Assembly (NCBI GenBank): GCA_052379845.1
Contig: JBQTCF010000025.1
Length of the DNA: 64,000 nt
Reading direction: 5' to 3' (one strand)
Source: Roseinatronobacter sp052379845
GTDB lineage: Bacteria; Pseudomonadota; Alphaproteobacteria; Rhodobacterales; Rhodobacteraceae
The position numbers and the translations under genes are program-made. The notes under the pieces are model-generated. The model saw nothing but the letters and a program-made list of their open reading frames with translations, was not told where the DNA came from and did not search any database. Shown one piece after another: positions 43,164-52,212 of this stretch (positions within the stretch are counted from its first letter, which is position 1; the number at the start of each line of letters is the position of its first letter).

Positions 43164-43565
43164 ATGACACATTCCACACTTCTTCTTATCGCGCGCATTC
43201 TGTTGGGGGCGCTGTTTCTGGTGTCCGGTTTCGGCAAACTGGGCGATGTTTCGGGTTTCGGGCAATATATGGCCATGGGCGGCATTCCCGCTGCATTGGC
43301 ATGGCCGGCGGTTTTGTTTGAAATTATCGCTGGCGCCGCGCTGATGCTGGGCGTCATGACACGGGTTACGGCATATGCGCTGGCCGCGTTTTGCGTGGTA
43401 TCGGGGCTGCTGTATCATTTTGATCTGGGCGATCAGATGCAAATGACACAATTGCTGAAAAACCTGGCGCTTGCAGGCGGTTATCTGGCGCTTTCGGTCA
43501 CTGGTGCTGGCAGCCTGTCAGTTGATGCGCGTCTGGAAAACCGCGAAGCGGCACCTGCAAGCTGA
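43164..43565 (+). CDS. DoxX-family membrane protein
   Basis: A 133-residue protein with four hydrophobic helices. IARILLGALFLVSGFGKLGD is the first helix and carries the DoxX family F-x-x-x-G-x-x-K/L pattern; AWPAVLFEIIAGAALMLG and AYALAAFCVVSGLLYHF follow. Members are linked to sulfur oxidation or to membrane redox protection, but none is demonstrated for this type. It is divergent from AckA-PduL and convergent with mcmA. Confidence 0.85.
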   Translation: MTHSTLLLIARILLGALFLVSGFGKLGDVSGFGQYMAMGGIPAALAWPAVLFEIIAGAALMLGVMTRVTAYALAAFCVVSGLLYHFDLGDQMQMTQLLKNLALAGGYLALSVTGAGSLSVDARLENREAAPAS

Positions 43566-43573
43566 TGCGCCGG

Positions 43574-43612
43574 AACTGCAGGGCATGGTTCCCCCTGCCC
43601 TGCAGTTTTGTT
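43574..43612 (+). terminator. Rho-independent terminator after doxX-type gene
   Basis: A perfect 12-bp stem AACTGCAGGGCA / TGCCCTGCAGTT with a 10-base loop, followed by TTGTTAA. It lies in the convergent gap between the DoxX gene and mcmA. Confidence 0.9.
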
Positions 43613-43615
43613 AAC

Positions 43616-45751
43616 TTATGACAACCCGCGCGCGCGGCGCACCAGATCAAGGATTTTCTTCGCGGCATCGGGAATATTGGTTCCGGGGCCAAAAATTGCC
43701 TTCACACCCGCGTTATACAGAAAATCATAATCCTGTTGGGGGATGACCCCGCCGCAAATGACAAGAATATCCTCCGCGCCCGCGTCGCGCAGCGCCTTGA
43801 TCAGTTGCGGGGCCAGTGTTTTATGACCAGCCGCCTGACTTGAAATGCCAATGATATGCACGTCATTGTCGATGGCATCCTGCGCGGCTTCGTCCGGGGT
43901 CTGGAACAATGGCCCCACATCCACGTCAAACCCGATATCGGCAAAGGCCGTGGCAATGACTTTCGCGCCACGATCATGGCCATCTTGCCCCATCTTGACG
44001 ACCAGCATGCGCGGGCGGCGCCCCTCGGCCTCGGCGAACGCTTCCACATCGGCCTGTATGGCGGCGAACCCGTCATCCCCTTCATAGGCCGCGCCATACA
44101 CCCCCGCGAGGGTTTTTACCTCGGCGCGGTGGCGGCCAAATATCTTTTCCATTGCCATGCTGATTTCCCCCACAGTCGCGCGCGCGCGCGCCGCGTCCAC
44201 GGCCGCTTCCAGAAGGTTGCCCCCGTCGCTGGCGCGGCGGGTCAGTTCATCCAGCGCCGCATCGCATGCGGCCTGATCGCGGGTGGCGCGTATCTGTTCC
44301 AGACGGGCAATCTGGCTGTCGCGCACTTTCACATTGTCGATGTCCAGAATATCAATGGGGTCTTCAACATCCTTGCGGTATTTGTTGACGCCCACGATCA
44401 CTTCCTCGCCACGATCGATCATGGCCTGCCTGCGCGCGGCGGTTTCCTCGATCCGCAGTTTGGGCATGCCGGACGCCACGGCCTTGGTCATGCCGCCCAT
44501 TTCCTCGACTTCCTGCATCAGGCCCCACGCGGCTTCGGCCAGATCATGGGTCAGTTTTTCAATGTAATAGCTGCCCGCCAAAGGATCGACCACTTTGGTA
44601 ACACCGGTTTCTTCTTGCAAAACCAACTGGGTATTGCGCGCAATGCGTGCACTGAATTCGGTAGGCAGGGCAATCGCTTCGTCCAGCGCGTTGGTGTGCA
44701 GTGATTGCGTGCCACCCAGAACCGCACTCATGGCTTCATAGGCGGTGCGGATGACATTGTTATACGGGTCTTGTTCCTGCAAGGACACGCCCGATGTCTG
44801 GCAATGCGTGCGCAACATACTGGATTTCGGGTCTTTGGGGTTGAATTCTTCCATCACGCGCGACCACAGCAGCCGTGCGGCGCGCAATTTGGCGATTTCC
44901 ATGAAGAAATTTGTGCCTATGGCAAAGAAGAACGACAACCGCCCTGCGAAATGGTCCACATCCATGCCACGGTGAATAGCTGCGCGCACATATTCGCGCC
45001 CATCCGCAAGGGTGAAGCCCAGCTCCTGCACCAGATTGGCGCCTGCTTCCTGCATGTGATAGCCCGAAATCGAAATGCTGTTGAATTTGGGCATTTCCGC
45101 GCTGGTATATTCGATGATGTCGGCAATAATGCGCATGCTGGGTTCGGGCGGGTAAACATAGGTGTTGCGCACCATGAATTCCTTCAGAATGTCATTCTGA
45201 ATTGTGCCTGACAACAGCTTGCGGTCCACACCCTGTTCTTCGCCGGTGACAATGAAATTGGCCAGAATGGGAATAACGGCGCCGTTCATCGTCATGGAAA
45301 CGCTGACTTTTTCCAAAGGTATCCCGCTGAACAGGATTTTCATATCCTCAACGGAATCAATGGCCACACCAGCCTTGCCGACATCGCCCATCACGCGCGG
45401 ATGGTCGCTGTCATAGCCGCGATGGGTGGCCAGATCAAAGGCCACGGAAACGCCTTGCTGGCCTGCCGCCAGTGCCTTGCGGTAAAAGGCGTTCGACTCC
45501 TCGGCGGTTGAAAAACCGGCATATTGGCGAATTGTCCAGGGGCGGCCGGTATACATGGTGGCCCGCACCCCGCGGGTATAGGGGGCCTCGCCGGGGATGG
45601 TGCCCAGATGCGCCAGCCCTTCCAGATCTTCCGCCGTATACAGCGGCTGAACCGGGATGCCTTCCAATGTGTTCCATGTCAGGCTTTCGACGGGGCGGTT
45701 TTTCAATTCCTTTCCGGCGATTTCGGCCCAACGGTCCTTTGGCGTGCTCAT
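43616..45751 (-). CDS. mcmA: Methylmalonyl-CoA mutase
   Basis: A 711-residue B12-dependent mutase interconverting (R)-methylmalonyl-CoA and succinyl-CoA. TMYTGRPWTIRQYAGFSTAE binds substrate, RTHCQTSGVSLQEQ is mid-barrel, and the C-terminal cobalamin domain has MGQDGHDRGAKVIATAF with the DxHxxG lower ligand. This signature fits methylmalonyl- rather than ethylmalonyl-CoA mutase. It acts after PccAB in propionyl-CoA assimilation and in the second half of the ethylmalonyl-CoA pathway. The chaperone meaB is not adjacent. Confidence 0.96.
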   Translation of the reverse strand: MSTPKDRWAEIAGKELKNRPVESLTWNTLEGIPVQPLYTAEDLEGLAHLGTIPGEAPYTRGVRATMYTGRPWTIRQYAGFSTAEESNAFYRKALAAGQQGVSVAFDLATHRGYDSDHPRVMGDVGKAGVAIDSVEDMKILFSGIPLEKVSVSMTMNGAVIPILANFIVTGEEQGVDRKLLSGTIQNDILKEFMVRNTYVYPPEPSMRIIADIIEYTSAEMPKFNSISISGYHMQEAGANLVQELGFTLADGREYVRAAIHRGMDVDHFAGRLSFFFAIGTNFFMEIAKLRAARLLWSRVMEEFNPKDPKSSMLRTHCQTSGVSLQEQDPYNNVIRTAYEAMSAVLGGTQSLHTNALDEAIALPTEFSARIARNTQLVLQEETGVTKVVDPLAGSYYIEKLTHDLAEAAWGLMQEVEEMGGMTKAVASGMPKLRIEETAARRQAMIDRGEEVIVGVNKYRKDVEDPIDILDIDNVKVRDSQIARLEQIRATRDQAACDAALDELTRRASDGGNLLEAAVDAARARATVGEISMAMEKIFGRHRAEVKTLAGVYGAAYEGDDGFAAIQADVEAFAEAEGRRPRMLVVKMGQDGHDRGAKVIATAFADIGFDVDVGPLFQTPDEAAQDAIDNDVHIIGISSQAAGHKTLAPQLIKALRDAGAEDILVICGGVIPQQDYDFLYNAGVKAIFGPGTNIPDAAKKILDLVRRARGLS

Positions 45752-45847
45752 GGCTGGTCCTTTCTGTCGTCATGCGCGGGGAAAAACGCATGCGCTATGG
45801 TGTTTTCCTGACAATTACGACTATATGCAGTGCATGCAGGAGGCATT

Positions 45848-46357
45848 ATGAAACCGATCTTCACGCTTGTTTTTGCGTTGCATTTCCCGCTTGCGGCATT
45901 TGCTACGAATGGTCCCGACACGCCCGATACCGGGCAGGACATACCCAGCCTGGCCGCTGACACTGTGGCAGGGAATGACGCAGCGCAAACGCTGCAATTT
46001 CTGGACGCCCGCCAGATTGACGCGCGCGATTTCATTTGGGTGAACCGTATGATCGTCGTCATGGCAGACACACCCAACGACCCGCAATTTGAACGCCAGT
46101 TGGACGAATTGCGCGAACGGGCCGATGAATTCGTGGCCCGCGATGCGGTGGTGATTTTTGACGCCCATCCGCGCGACCGCAGCCCCTTGCGGCAGGTGCT
46201 GCGACCAAGCGGGTTCATGACCGCGATTATTGACAAGGACGGAGAGGTGAAGGCCCGCCGCCCCGCAGTGCGCACAGGGCGCGAATTCATGGCCATTATC
46301 GACAGGTTCCCGTCGCGCCGGCAGGAAATGCTGGAACGCTTGCCATCCGGGCGGTGA
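45848..46357 (+). CDS. DUF4174 secreted/periplasmic protein
   Basis: A 169-residue exported protein: signal peptide MKPIFTLVFALHFPLAAFA, then an acidic linker and a DUF4174 domain (FIWVNRMIVVMADTPNDPQF, FDAHPRDRSPLRQVLRPSGF, IIDKDGEVKARRP). The fold of this family is thioredoxin-like without an evident CxxC. GGAGG five bases before ATG 45848 decides the start. It lies between mcmA and pccA on the opposite strand. Function unknown. Confidence 0.8.
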   Translation: MKPIFTLVFALHFPLAAFATNGPDTPDTGQDIPSLAADTVAGNDAAQTLQFLDARQIDARDFIWVNRMIVVMADTPNDPQFERQLDELRERADEFVARDAVVIFDAHPRDRSPLRQVLRPSGFMTAIIDKDGEVKARRPAVRTGREFMAIIDRFPSRRQEMLERLPSGR

Positions 46358-46433
46358 CCCCCCACAGGCCCGTGTTCAGGCGGACAGGCATACGCGCCCA
46401 CCGCGTTGCACACGGCATATGGGGGCAGCGCCA

Positions 46434-46820
46434 TCATGTATAGTAGCCAATTTTTTCGGCGCGCTGGGACAGAAGCCACCATCCCGGCCCGAAAACACCG
46501 ACCAGCCACAGCACGACGGCACTGCCGGGGTCCAGCATGCCCAGCCACAACAGCACCGCCACCACCGCGCCCGTCCCATAGACCAGCCCGCCCCCGACAG
46601 CGATGAATTCCAACCCAAGGCGAATACGGCTAAGCAACGGGAAAAGCCCGTGAAACACCGCCATACCGCCTAATGGGGGCATCAACAGAAGGAAATAATA
46701 CCCCTCGCGCACGCCTTCGGAAATGCGCGTCAGGATCAACCATCCCAGCGCAAGTGCCGCGATGAAGGATATGAAATAACACAGAAAAAGACGCAGTGGC
46801 GTGCGCTTTTGCAGCATCAT
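46434..46820 (-). CDS. Four-helix membrane protein, overlapping pccA stop
   Basis: A 128-residue hydrophobic protein with four predicted helices (LFLCYFISFIAALALGWLIL, FLLLMPPLGGMAVFHGLF, FIAVGGGLVYGTGAVVAVLL and VVLWLVGVFGPGWWLL). Its ATG overlaps the pccA TGA, so it is translationally coupled to pccA. I do not recognise a family; a close coupling to a carboxylase subunit is unusual and possibly just operon packing. Confidence 0.7.
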   Translation of the reverse strand: MMLQKRTPLRLFLCYFISFIAALALGWLILTRISEGVREGYYFLLLMPPLGGMAVFHGLFPLLSRIRLGLEFIAVGGGLVYGTGAVVAVLLWLGMLDPGSAVVLWLVGVFGPGWWLLSQRAEKIGYYT

Positions 46821-48814
46821 TCAAACTCCATTATAATATCATCAACCGCCAGCGATGCGCCCGCCTGAACGCTGATGCGTGACACAGTGCCCTTGCGTTC
46901 GGCGCGCAGGATGTTTTCCATTTTCATGGCTTCGACCGTGGCCAGCGCCTGACCTTCGTAAACTTCCTGTCCTTCTTCCACAGCGATGGATACGACCATG
47001 CCGGGCATGGGGCATAGCAGCAGCTTGGATGTGTCGGGCGGCAGTTTTTCGGGCATCAGCTCCGCCAGTGCGGCCTGTCGGGGCGAGAAGACATGCACCT
47101 TCAGGTCCGCGCCGCGCAAACGTGCGCGAAAGCCGCCGGGAATCTTGTCGATCTTCATAACCAACGGCGTGCCATTCACAGTCAACCGCGCCAGCGGTTG
47201 GCCGGGCAACCAGTCAGATGCGATGCGATACGCCTGCCCGTCCAGTGTAACCGTGGCCCCGTCGCGGTCTGCATCAATACTGGCCTGCAGGCGTTCGCCT
47301 TGGATAGTGACAACCCAATCGCTGCCCACCACCCGTTCATGGTTATCCATGCGTCCGGAAATGCGCGCGCGGCGAATCTCGGCCACGCGGTTCATGGCGC
47401 AGGCACTGGCGGCCACGCGGCGCAGCAGATCAGGCGCAAGGGTGGCCCCCTCGAACCCGTCGGGGTATTCTTCGGCAATAAACGCCGTTGTAATGTCACC
47501 GGAAACGAACCGCGGGTGGTCCATCACCGCCGACAGGAACGGCAGGTTATGGCCAATGCCTTCCAGCTCAAACTCATCCAGCGCCAGCCGCATTTCATCA
47601 ATCGCCTGCCCGCGTGTGGGCGCCCATGTGCAGAGCTTCGCAATCATGGGGTCATAATACATGCTGATTTCCCCCCCTTCAAACACGCCCGTGTCATTAC
47701 GCACCGCGCGCGACGGCTCAACCAGTTCGGTGGGGGGGCGGTAGCGCGTCAAGCGCCCGATGGACGGCAGGAAATTCCGATACGGGTCTTCGGCATACAG
47801 GCGCGATTCAATCGCCCAGCCGTTGATCTTCAGGTCAGATTGCGCAAACGGCAGCTTTTCACCCGCCGCAACACGGATCATCTGTTCCACCAGATCCACG
47901 CCTGTAATCAATTCGGTGACCGGGTGTTCCACCTGAAGGCGGGTATTCATTTCAAGGAAATAGAAATTCCTGTCCCCATCGACAATGAATTCCACCGTGC
48001 CCGCAGAAGTATAGCCCACCGCCGCCGCCAGCGCGCAGGCCTGTTCGCCCATGGCGCGGCGGGTCGCTTCGTCCAGAAACGGGGATGGCGCTTCTTCAAT
48101 CACTTTCTGGTTGCGGCGCTGGATTGAACATTCGCGTTCATGCAGATACACAGTGTTCCCGTGGCTGTCGGCCAGAACCTGAATTTCGATATGGCGCGGC
48201 TGGGTGACGAATTTTTCAATGAAGATACGGTCATCGCCGAAACTGGACGCCGCTTCATTCTTGGAGGACTGGAACCCCTCGCGCGCCTCGTCATCATTCC
48301 AGGCGATGCGCATGCCCTTTCCACCGCCGCCCGCGCTGGCCTTGATCATCACGGGATAGCCGACCTGATTGCTGATTTTCACAGCATCCTCGGCATCGCT
48401 GATCAGGCCCATATAGCCGGGAACTGTGCTGACGCCCGCTTCCTGCGCCAGTTTTTTGGACGTGATCTTGTCGCCCATCGCTTCAATCGCGTTTGCAGGT
48501 GGGCCAATGAAGGCAACGCCTTCTGCAGCCAGCGCTTCCGCGAATTTCATGTTTTCTGACAAGAAGCCATAGCCCGGATGCACCGCTTCCGCGCCGCTTT
48601 GGCGGATGGCGTCCATGATCTTGTCAATCACGATATAGGACTGGTTCGCAGGGGCCGGGCCAATATGGATGGCTTCATCGGCCATGCGCACATGCAGCGC
48701 ATTGCGGTCCGCATCGGAATACACGGCCACTGTCGCAATACCCATCTTGCGGGCAGTCTTGATGACGCGGCAGGCAATTTCACCACGATTGGCAATCAGG
48801 ATCTTGCGGAACAT
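46817..48814 (-). CDS. pccA: Propionyl-CoA carboxylase, biotin-carrying subunit
   Basis: A 665-residue subunit. Residues 1-445 are biotin carboxylase (FRKILIANRGEIACRVIKTA, KASAGGGGKGMRIAW for ATP binding, EMNTRLQVEHPVTE for bicarbonate/catalysis), followed by the BT linker domain. The C-terminal carrier has EAMKMENILRAE with the biotinylated Lys. ATG 48814 follows AAGGAG; the upstream extension is foreign. With PccB it carboxylates propionyl-CoA to (S)-methylmalonyl-CoA. pccB is 1.2 kb upstream with four small genes between. Confidence 0.97.
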   Translation of the reverse strand: MFRKILIANRGEIACRVIKTARKMGIATVAVYSDADRNALHVRMADEAIHIGPAPANQSYIVIDKIMDAIRQSGAEAVHPGYGFLSENMKFAEALAAEGVAFIGPPANAIEAMGDKITSKKLAQEAGVSTVPGYMGLISDAEDAVKISNQVGYPVMIKASAGGGGKGMRIAWNDDEAREGFQSSKNEAASSFGDDRIFIEKFVTQPRHIEIQVLADSHGNTVYLHERECSIQRRNQKVIEEAPSPFLDEATRRAMGEQACALAAAVGYTSAGTVEFIVDGDRNFYFLEMNTRLQVEHPVTELITGVDLVEQMIRVAAGEKLPFAQSDLKINGWAIESRLYAEDPYRNFLPSIGRLTRYRPPTELVEPSRAVRNDTGVFEGGEISMYYDPMIAKLCTWAPTRGQAIDEMRLALDEFELEGIGHNLPFLSAVMDHPRFVSGDITTAFIAEEYPDGFEGATLAPDLLRRVAASACAMNRVAEIRRARISGRMDNHERVVGSDWVVTIQGERLQASIDADRDGATVTLDGQAYRIASDWLPGQPLARLTVNGTPLVMKIDKIPGGFRARLRGADLKVHVFSPRQAALAELMPEKLPPDTSKLLLCPMPGMVVSIAVEEGQEVYEGQALATVEAMKMENILRAERKGTVSRISVQAGASLAVDDIIMEFE

Positions 48815-48881
48815 GCGGACTCCTTGAAAACAAGCGCCTTGGCGGCGCGGATCAGGTAAATGAAAGCGTGGCGCTGCGGCA

Positions 48882-49262
48882 TCACTCTTCCCATGTGTCG
48901 AAGGCGAATTCGGACGACCCGTCGAATAATTGCGGGAAACTGGCCTGTGCTGCGCGCATGTCGACACGCAGCAGCGCGTCATAGCTGGCAGGATCAAAAT
49001 CGGCATCTGCCGCGACCACTTCGCGCCCGAACAGCCAGGAAAGGCGCCCTGCGTCCAGATTGCCGCGTTCAAAAGGGTCTTCGCCAAAATGCGCGATCAA
49101 TGCGCCAAGAAACGCCTCATCCGCGCGCCGGTCGGCTGCGCGCCGGTCCGCGAAACGCTTGCGCGCGATCAGCGGTGTCACCCCTTTGGGGTTGCCGCGT
49201 CTGATGGTGAATTGAAAATCAGTGCTGGGCAAACGCCCAGGAAAGCCGCGATGCTTTAGCAT
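48882..49262 (-). CDS. Conserved-type hypothetical protein between pccB and pccA
   Basis: A 126-residue soluble, acidic C-terminal protein: a basic N-terminal part (KHRGFPGRLPSTDFQFTIRRG, here split, and GVTPLIARKRFADRRAADRRADEAF) and an acidic end (FDGSSEFAFDTWEE). GGAGG is well placed before ATG 49262. It lies 67 bases before pccA and is co-oriented, so it is probably in the propionyl-CoA carboxylase operon. No recognised domain. Confidence 0.7.
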   Translation of the reverse strand: MLKHRGFPGRLPSTDFQFTIRRGNPKGVTPLIARKRFADRRAADRRADEAFLGALIAHFGEDPFERGNLDAGRLSWLFGREVVAADADFDPASYDALLRVDMRAAQASFPQLFDGSSEFAFDTWEE

Positions 49263-49308
49263 GGCTGTCCTCCAAAAAGGTGACGACCCGCGCCAAAGCA
49301 TGGGGCAC

Positions 49309-49333
49309 GGGCAGGCGCGGGCAGCGCCTGCCC
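49309..49333 (-). terminator. Strong GC hairpin after the 43-residue lipoprotein gene
   Basis: GGGCAGGCGC / GCGCCTGCCC forms a 10-bp stem with a five-base loop, directly after the lipoprotein stop. It lacks a T-tract. It may separate this gene from the next one in the operon. Confidence 0.5.
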
Positions 49334-49343
49334 GGCTGGTAGG

Positions 49344-49475
49344 TTAGCGGCCCTTGGGCGAAACGGGTTCAACCATGATCGGCGCGGGAACCGGTTCTGG
49401 TGCGGCATGGTGCTTTGCACAGGCCCCCAATGCAAGGGTTGCGCCGAAAACTGCGAGAAGGGTGAACTTGGACAT
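49344..49475 (-). CDS. Mini-lipoprotein, 43 residues
   Basis: A protein too short for usual gene callers: signal peptide MSKFTLLAVFGATLALGACA with a lipobox (LGAC), and a 25-residue mature part KHHAAPEPVPAPIMVEPVS ending PKGR. AGGAGA precedes the ATG. It is a paralogue of the 46-residue lipoprotein 240 bases upstream: same MSK start, same LGAC, same xKHxxxPxPxxAPIxVEPVS pattern. Confidence 0.8.
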   Translation of the reverse strand: MSKFTLLAVFGATLALGACAKHHAAPEPVPAPIMVEPVSPKGR

Positions 49476-49715
49476 GCGTATCTCCTGTTGTCACTGTTCG
49501 TGAAGATATGCGCAGGGGTTGTGACCCCAACCATACCGGCAACGCAAGACAACGCCTTGCGCTTGCACCAAATACTAGCGCATGCGCAGGAACTTGACCA
49601 CAGGTTTTCTGGCAGGCGATGCAGGCGGAAAACGGATATTTCCAGCCTGCGCCCTGACATTCTGGCCCGCACCGGGCCAGCGGGAACAGGGTTGCGCCCC
49701 TGTTCCCGGCAAGGC
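49476..49715. other. Gap between the two mini-lipoproteins
   Basis: It contains a 10-bp hairpin GGGAACAGGG/CCCTGTTCCC region at about 49680-49705 after the upstream gene and AT-poor sequence before the downstream gene that probably carries its promoter. No coding sequence is seen. Confidence 0.5.
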
Positions 49716-49856
49716 TTAGTATTTGGACTTGCTCGAAACCGGCTCAACATAGATGGGGGCTGCGATCGGCTCCATCGGGGCGGGGCGCTTGTGCTTTTCA
49801 CATGCACCCAGCACGAGAACGGCCGACACTGCGGCAAGAAGGGCGACTTTGGACAT
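49716..49856 (-). CDS. Mini-lipoprotein, 46 residues
   Basis: Signal peptide MSKVALLAAVSAVLVLGACE with a lipobox Cys19, then a short mature tail EKHKRPAPMEPIAAPIYVEP and VSSKSKY. AGGAGAAA precedes the ATG. Paralogous to the 43-residue lipoprotein next to it. Such entericidin-sized lipoproteins coat the envelope or act as toxins/antitoxins, but nothing here decides. Confidence 0.8.
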   Translation of the reverse strand: MSKVALLAAVSAVLVLGACEKHKRPAPMEPIAAPIYVEPVSSKSKY

Positions 49857-50039
49857 GAATTTCTCCTGCTCATGAAACCCGGTTGCGTTATTTTGTTTTT
49901 TCGCACCGGCGGGGTTGTGGTCGCATGCCACCAGACATGCCCGTGCATAATATCCCGCCTGCGGAATCCTGACCACTGAAATTCAACGCCGTTGTGGCGC
50001 TGTGGCGGTTGTGCACCATACCCGTAAAATGTGCAGGTT

Positions 50040-50474
50040 TCAGTCATGATAGAGATCATCTTCCAACTCGCATCCATCCATTCCGAACTGGAACCCTTCG
50101 AAAAACTGCACCACATCCGCATCGCGCGTTCCAAATGGCAGGTCACGCTCCAGCATGGTAATCACCGCCCCGTTCCAACCCTGATCTTGCGGGAATTCAC
50201 CCAGATCGGCCAATTTGCGCAACTGGGTGCTGCACAGCCATAGCATGTCGTCAAAAACGCGCAGCGCATCCCCGGCATACAGGCTTGGCGGTTCGGCCAG
50301 TTTGGGCACAATATAGCGCAGGCGAATCACTGCCAGATCCTCGTCCCAAATCTCATCCAGCGGATAGGCCACCTCGCCCGAGGGCATGACAAGCGGGTTG
50401 TCACCCTGCGCACTGGCGTATTGCGCAAGCGCGCCCCCCAAGGCTGTGCACAAAGCGATTATGCGTGCCCCCAC
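50040..50474 (-). CDS. Exported hypothetical protein, possibly DUF6497 family
   Basis: A 144-residue protein with a signal peptide (MGARIIALCTALGGALAQYASA) and a mature domain with LDEIWDEDLAVIRLRYIVPKLAE, two cysteines (LCSTQLRKLAD and GMDGCELEDD) likely paired, and a FFEGFQF segment. The pattern reminds me of the periplasmic DUF6497 family of Rhodobacteraceae, but I cannot confirm. It starts 12 bases after pccB, so it is in the same transcript. Confidence 0.65.
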   Translation of the reverse strand: MGARIIALCTALGGALAQYASAQGDNPLVMPSGEVAYPLDEIWDEDLAVIRLRYIVPKLAEPPSLYAGDALRVFDDMLWLCSTQLRKLADLGEFPQDQGWNGAVITMLERDLPFGTRDADVVQFFEGFQFGMDGCELEDDLYHD

Positions 50475-50486
50475 CTGCCCTGCCCC

Positions 50487-52019
50487 CTATAGTGGAATAT
50501 TATCGTGTTTTTTCCACGGGTTCTTGACTTTCTTGTTGCGCAGGGCGGCAAATGCGCGGGCCACGCGCTTGCGCGTTGAATGGGGCATGATCACTTCGTC
50601 GATGAACCCTTTTTCAGCAGCAACAAACGGGTTGGCAAAGCGCGTTTCATAATCCTTGGTGCGTTCGGCAATTTTGTCGGCATTGCCCAATTCGGACCGA
50701 TACAGGATTTCCACTGCCCCTTTTGCCCCCATCACGGCAATTTCCGCCGTGGGCCAGGCATAATTGAAATCCCCCCGCAGGTGCTTGGACGACATCACAT
50801 CATAGGCCCCGCCATAGGCCTTGCGGGTAATCACGGTCACCTTCGGCACTGTGGCTTCGCCATAGGCGAACAGCAATTTCGCCCCGTGTTTGATGATACC
50901 GCCATATTCCTGCCCGGTGCCGGGCAGAAAACCGGGCACATCCACGAAGGTCAGAATGGGAATTTCAAACGCATCGCAAAACCGCACGAAGCGCGCGGCC
51001 TTGCGGCTGGAATCAATATCCAGACAGCCGGCCAGAACCATGGGCTGGTTGGCCACCACGCCCACGCTGCGCCCTTCAAGGCGAATGAACCCGGTCAGGA
51101 TGTTTTTTGCGAAATCCGCCTGAATTTCGAAGAAATCCCCTTCATCGGCAACTTTGCGGATCAATTCCTTCATGTCATAGGGCGTGTTGGCATTGTCGGG
51201 AATCAGCGTGTCCAGACTGTGTTCCAGACGTGCGGGGTCGTCAAAGAACGGGCGCACGGGTGGTTTTTCAAGGTTGTTCTTGGGCAGAAAATCCACAAGG
51301 CGGCGCACTTCGATCAATGCTTCCACGTCATTTTCAAACGCACCATCCGCCACGGATGACTTGCGCGTATGCGTGCTGGCCCCGCCCAGTTCTTCGGCTG
51401 TGACAATTTCATTGGTCACTGTCTTGACGACATCAGGACCCGTTACGAACATATAACTGGTGTCTTTCACCATGAAGATGAAATCAGTCATCGCGGGGCT
51501 GTAGACCGCGCCGCCCGCACATGGCCCCATGATGACGCTGATCTGTGGCACCACGCCTGACGCCATGATATTGCGCTGGAACACTTCACCGTAAGCGGCA
51601 AGGCTGGCCACACCTTCTTGAATGCGCGCGCCACCGGAATCATTCAGGCCAATGACAGGCGCGCCGTTCTGGATGGCCATATCCATGATTTTGCAGATTT
51701 TTTGCGCGTGGGTTTCACTGACCGACCCGCCCATGACCGTAAAATCCTGACTGAACACATAGACCTGACGCCCGTTTATCGTGCCCCAGCCGGTAACAAC
51801 CCCGTCCCCGGCTGGGCGGTCATCCTGCATGCCGAAATCAACGCAGCGATGGGCCACGAACATGTCGAATTCTTCAAAACTGCCCTCGTCCAGCAGCAAT
51901 TCAAGGCGTTCGCGCGCTGTCAGCTTGCCTTTTGCATGCTGGGCGTCAATGCGGCGCTGCCCCCCGCCCAGCCGCGCCACGTCACGATTGCTTTCAAGCT
52001 GTTGAAGAATATCTTTCAT
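50487..52019 (-). CDS. pccB: Propionyl-CoA carboxylase, carboxyltransferase subunit
   Basis: A 510-residue subunit with tandem crotonase-fold domains. KLTARERLELLLDEGSFEE is the N-terminal signature, GLNDSGGARIQEGV and MGPCAGGAVYSPA line the active site, and VPGFLPGTGQEYGGIIKHGA marks the second domain. It transfers CO2 from biotin to propionyl-CoA. ATG 52019 gives the family length; the ORF extends 99 bases further. The upstream region carries TTTGCAAA sites of the PccR type. Confidence 0.97.
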   Translation of the reverse strand: MKDILQQLESNRDVARLGGGQRRIDAQHAKGKLTARERLELLLDEGSFEEFDMFVAHRCVDFGMQDDRPAGDGVVTGWGTINGRQVYVFSQDFTVMGGSVSETHAQKICKIMDMAIQNGAPVIGLNDSGGARIQEGVASLAAYGEVFQRNIMASGVVPQISVIMGPCAGGAVYSPAMTDFIFMVKDTSYMFVTGPDVVKTVTNEIVTAEELGGASTHTRKSSVADGAFENDVEALIEVRRLVDFLPKNNLEKPPVRPFFDDPARLEHSLDTLIPDNANTPYDMKELIRKVADEGDFFEIQADFAKNILTGFIRLEGRSVGVVANQPMVLAGCLDIDSSRKAARFVRFCDAFEIPILTFVDVPGFLPGTGQEYGGIIKHGAKLLFAYGEATVPKVTVITRKAYGGAYDVMSSKHLRGDFNYAWPTAEIAVMGAKGAVEILYRSELGNADKIAERTKDYETRFANPFVAAEKGFIDEVIMPHSTRKRVARAFAALRNKKVKNPWKKHDNIPL

Positions 52020-52111
52020 GCGGTCCCCCTTTTGCGCGGCACACACCGAATGCTGGCGCTGGGATGAACAATAATCTTTCGTTCCGGGCATGAAAAGCGA
52101 AATTAAGATAA

Positions 52112-52151
52112 TTTGCAAACATCTCTGCAGGGCAGTTGGCTAATTTGCAAA
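52112..52151 (-). promoter_or_regulatory. PccR-type operator region upstream of pccB
   Basis: Two exact TTTGCAAA palindromes (52112-52119 and 52144-52151) lie 93-132 bases before the pccB start and 62-101 before the divergent MFS gene. The first is followed after four bases by TCTGCAGG, a weak second half, so one TTTGCAAA-N4-TTTGCAAA-like unit can be drawn. In Rhodobacter sphaeroides PccR binds this kind of site, as I recall. Confidence 0.6.
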
Positions 52152-52212
52152 CCCTTGAGGGGCGCGCAATGCACATTGCGCCTTCTTTTCACATGTGTAA
52201 CAATTGTCTAAG

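Noticed and set aside
48827..49087. Extra N-terminal residues on the pccA ORF
   Set aside because: They overlap the upstream 126-residue gene in another frame and do not resemble biotin carboxylases; AAGGAG supports ATG 48814.
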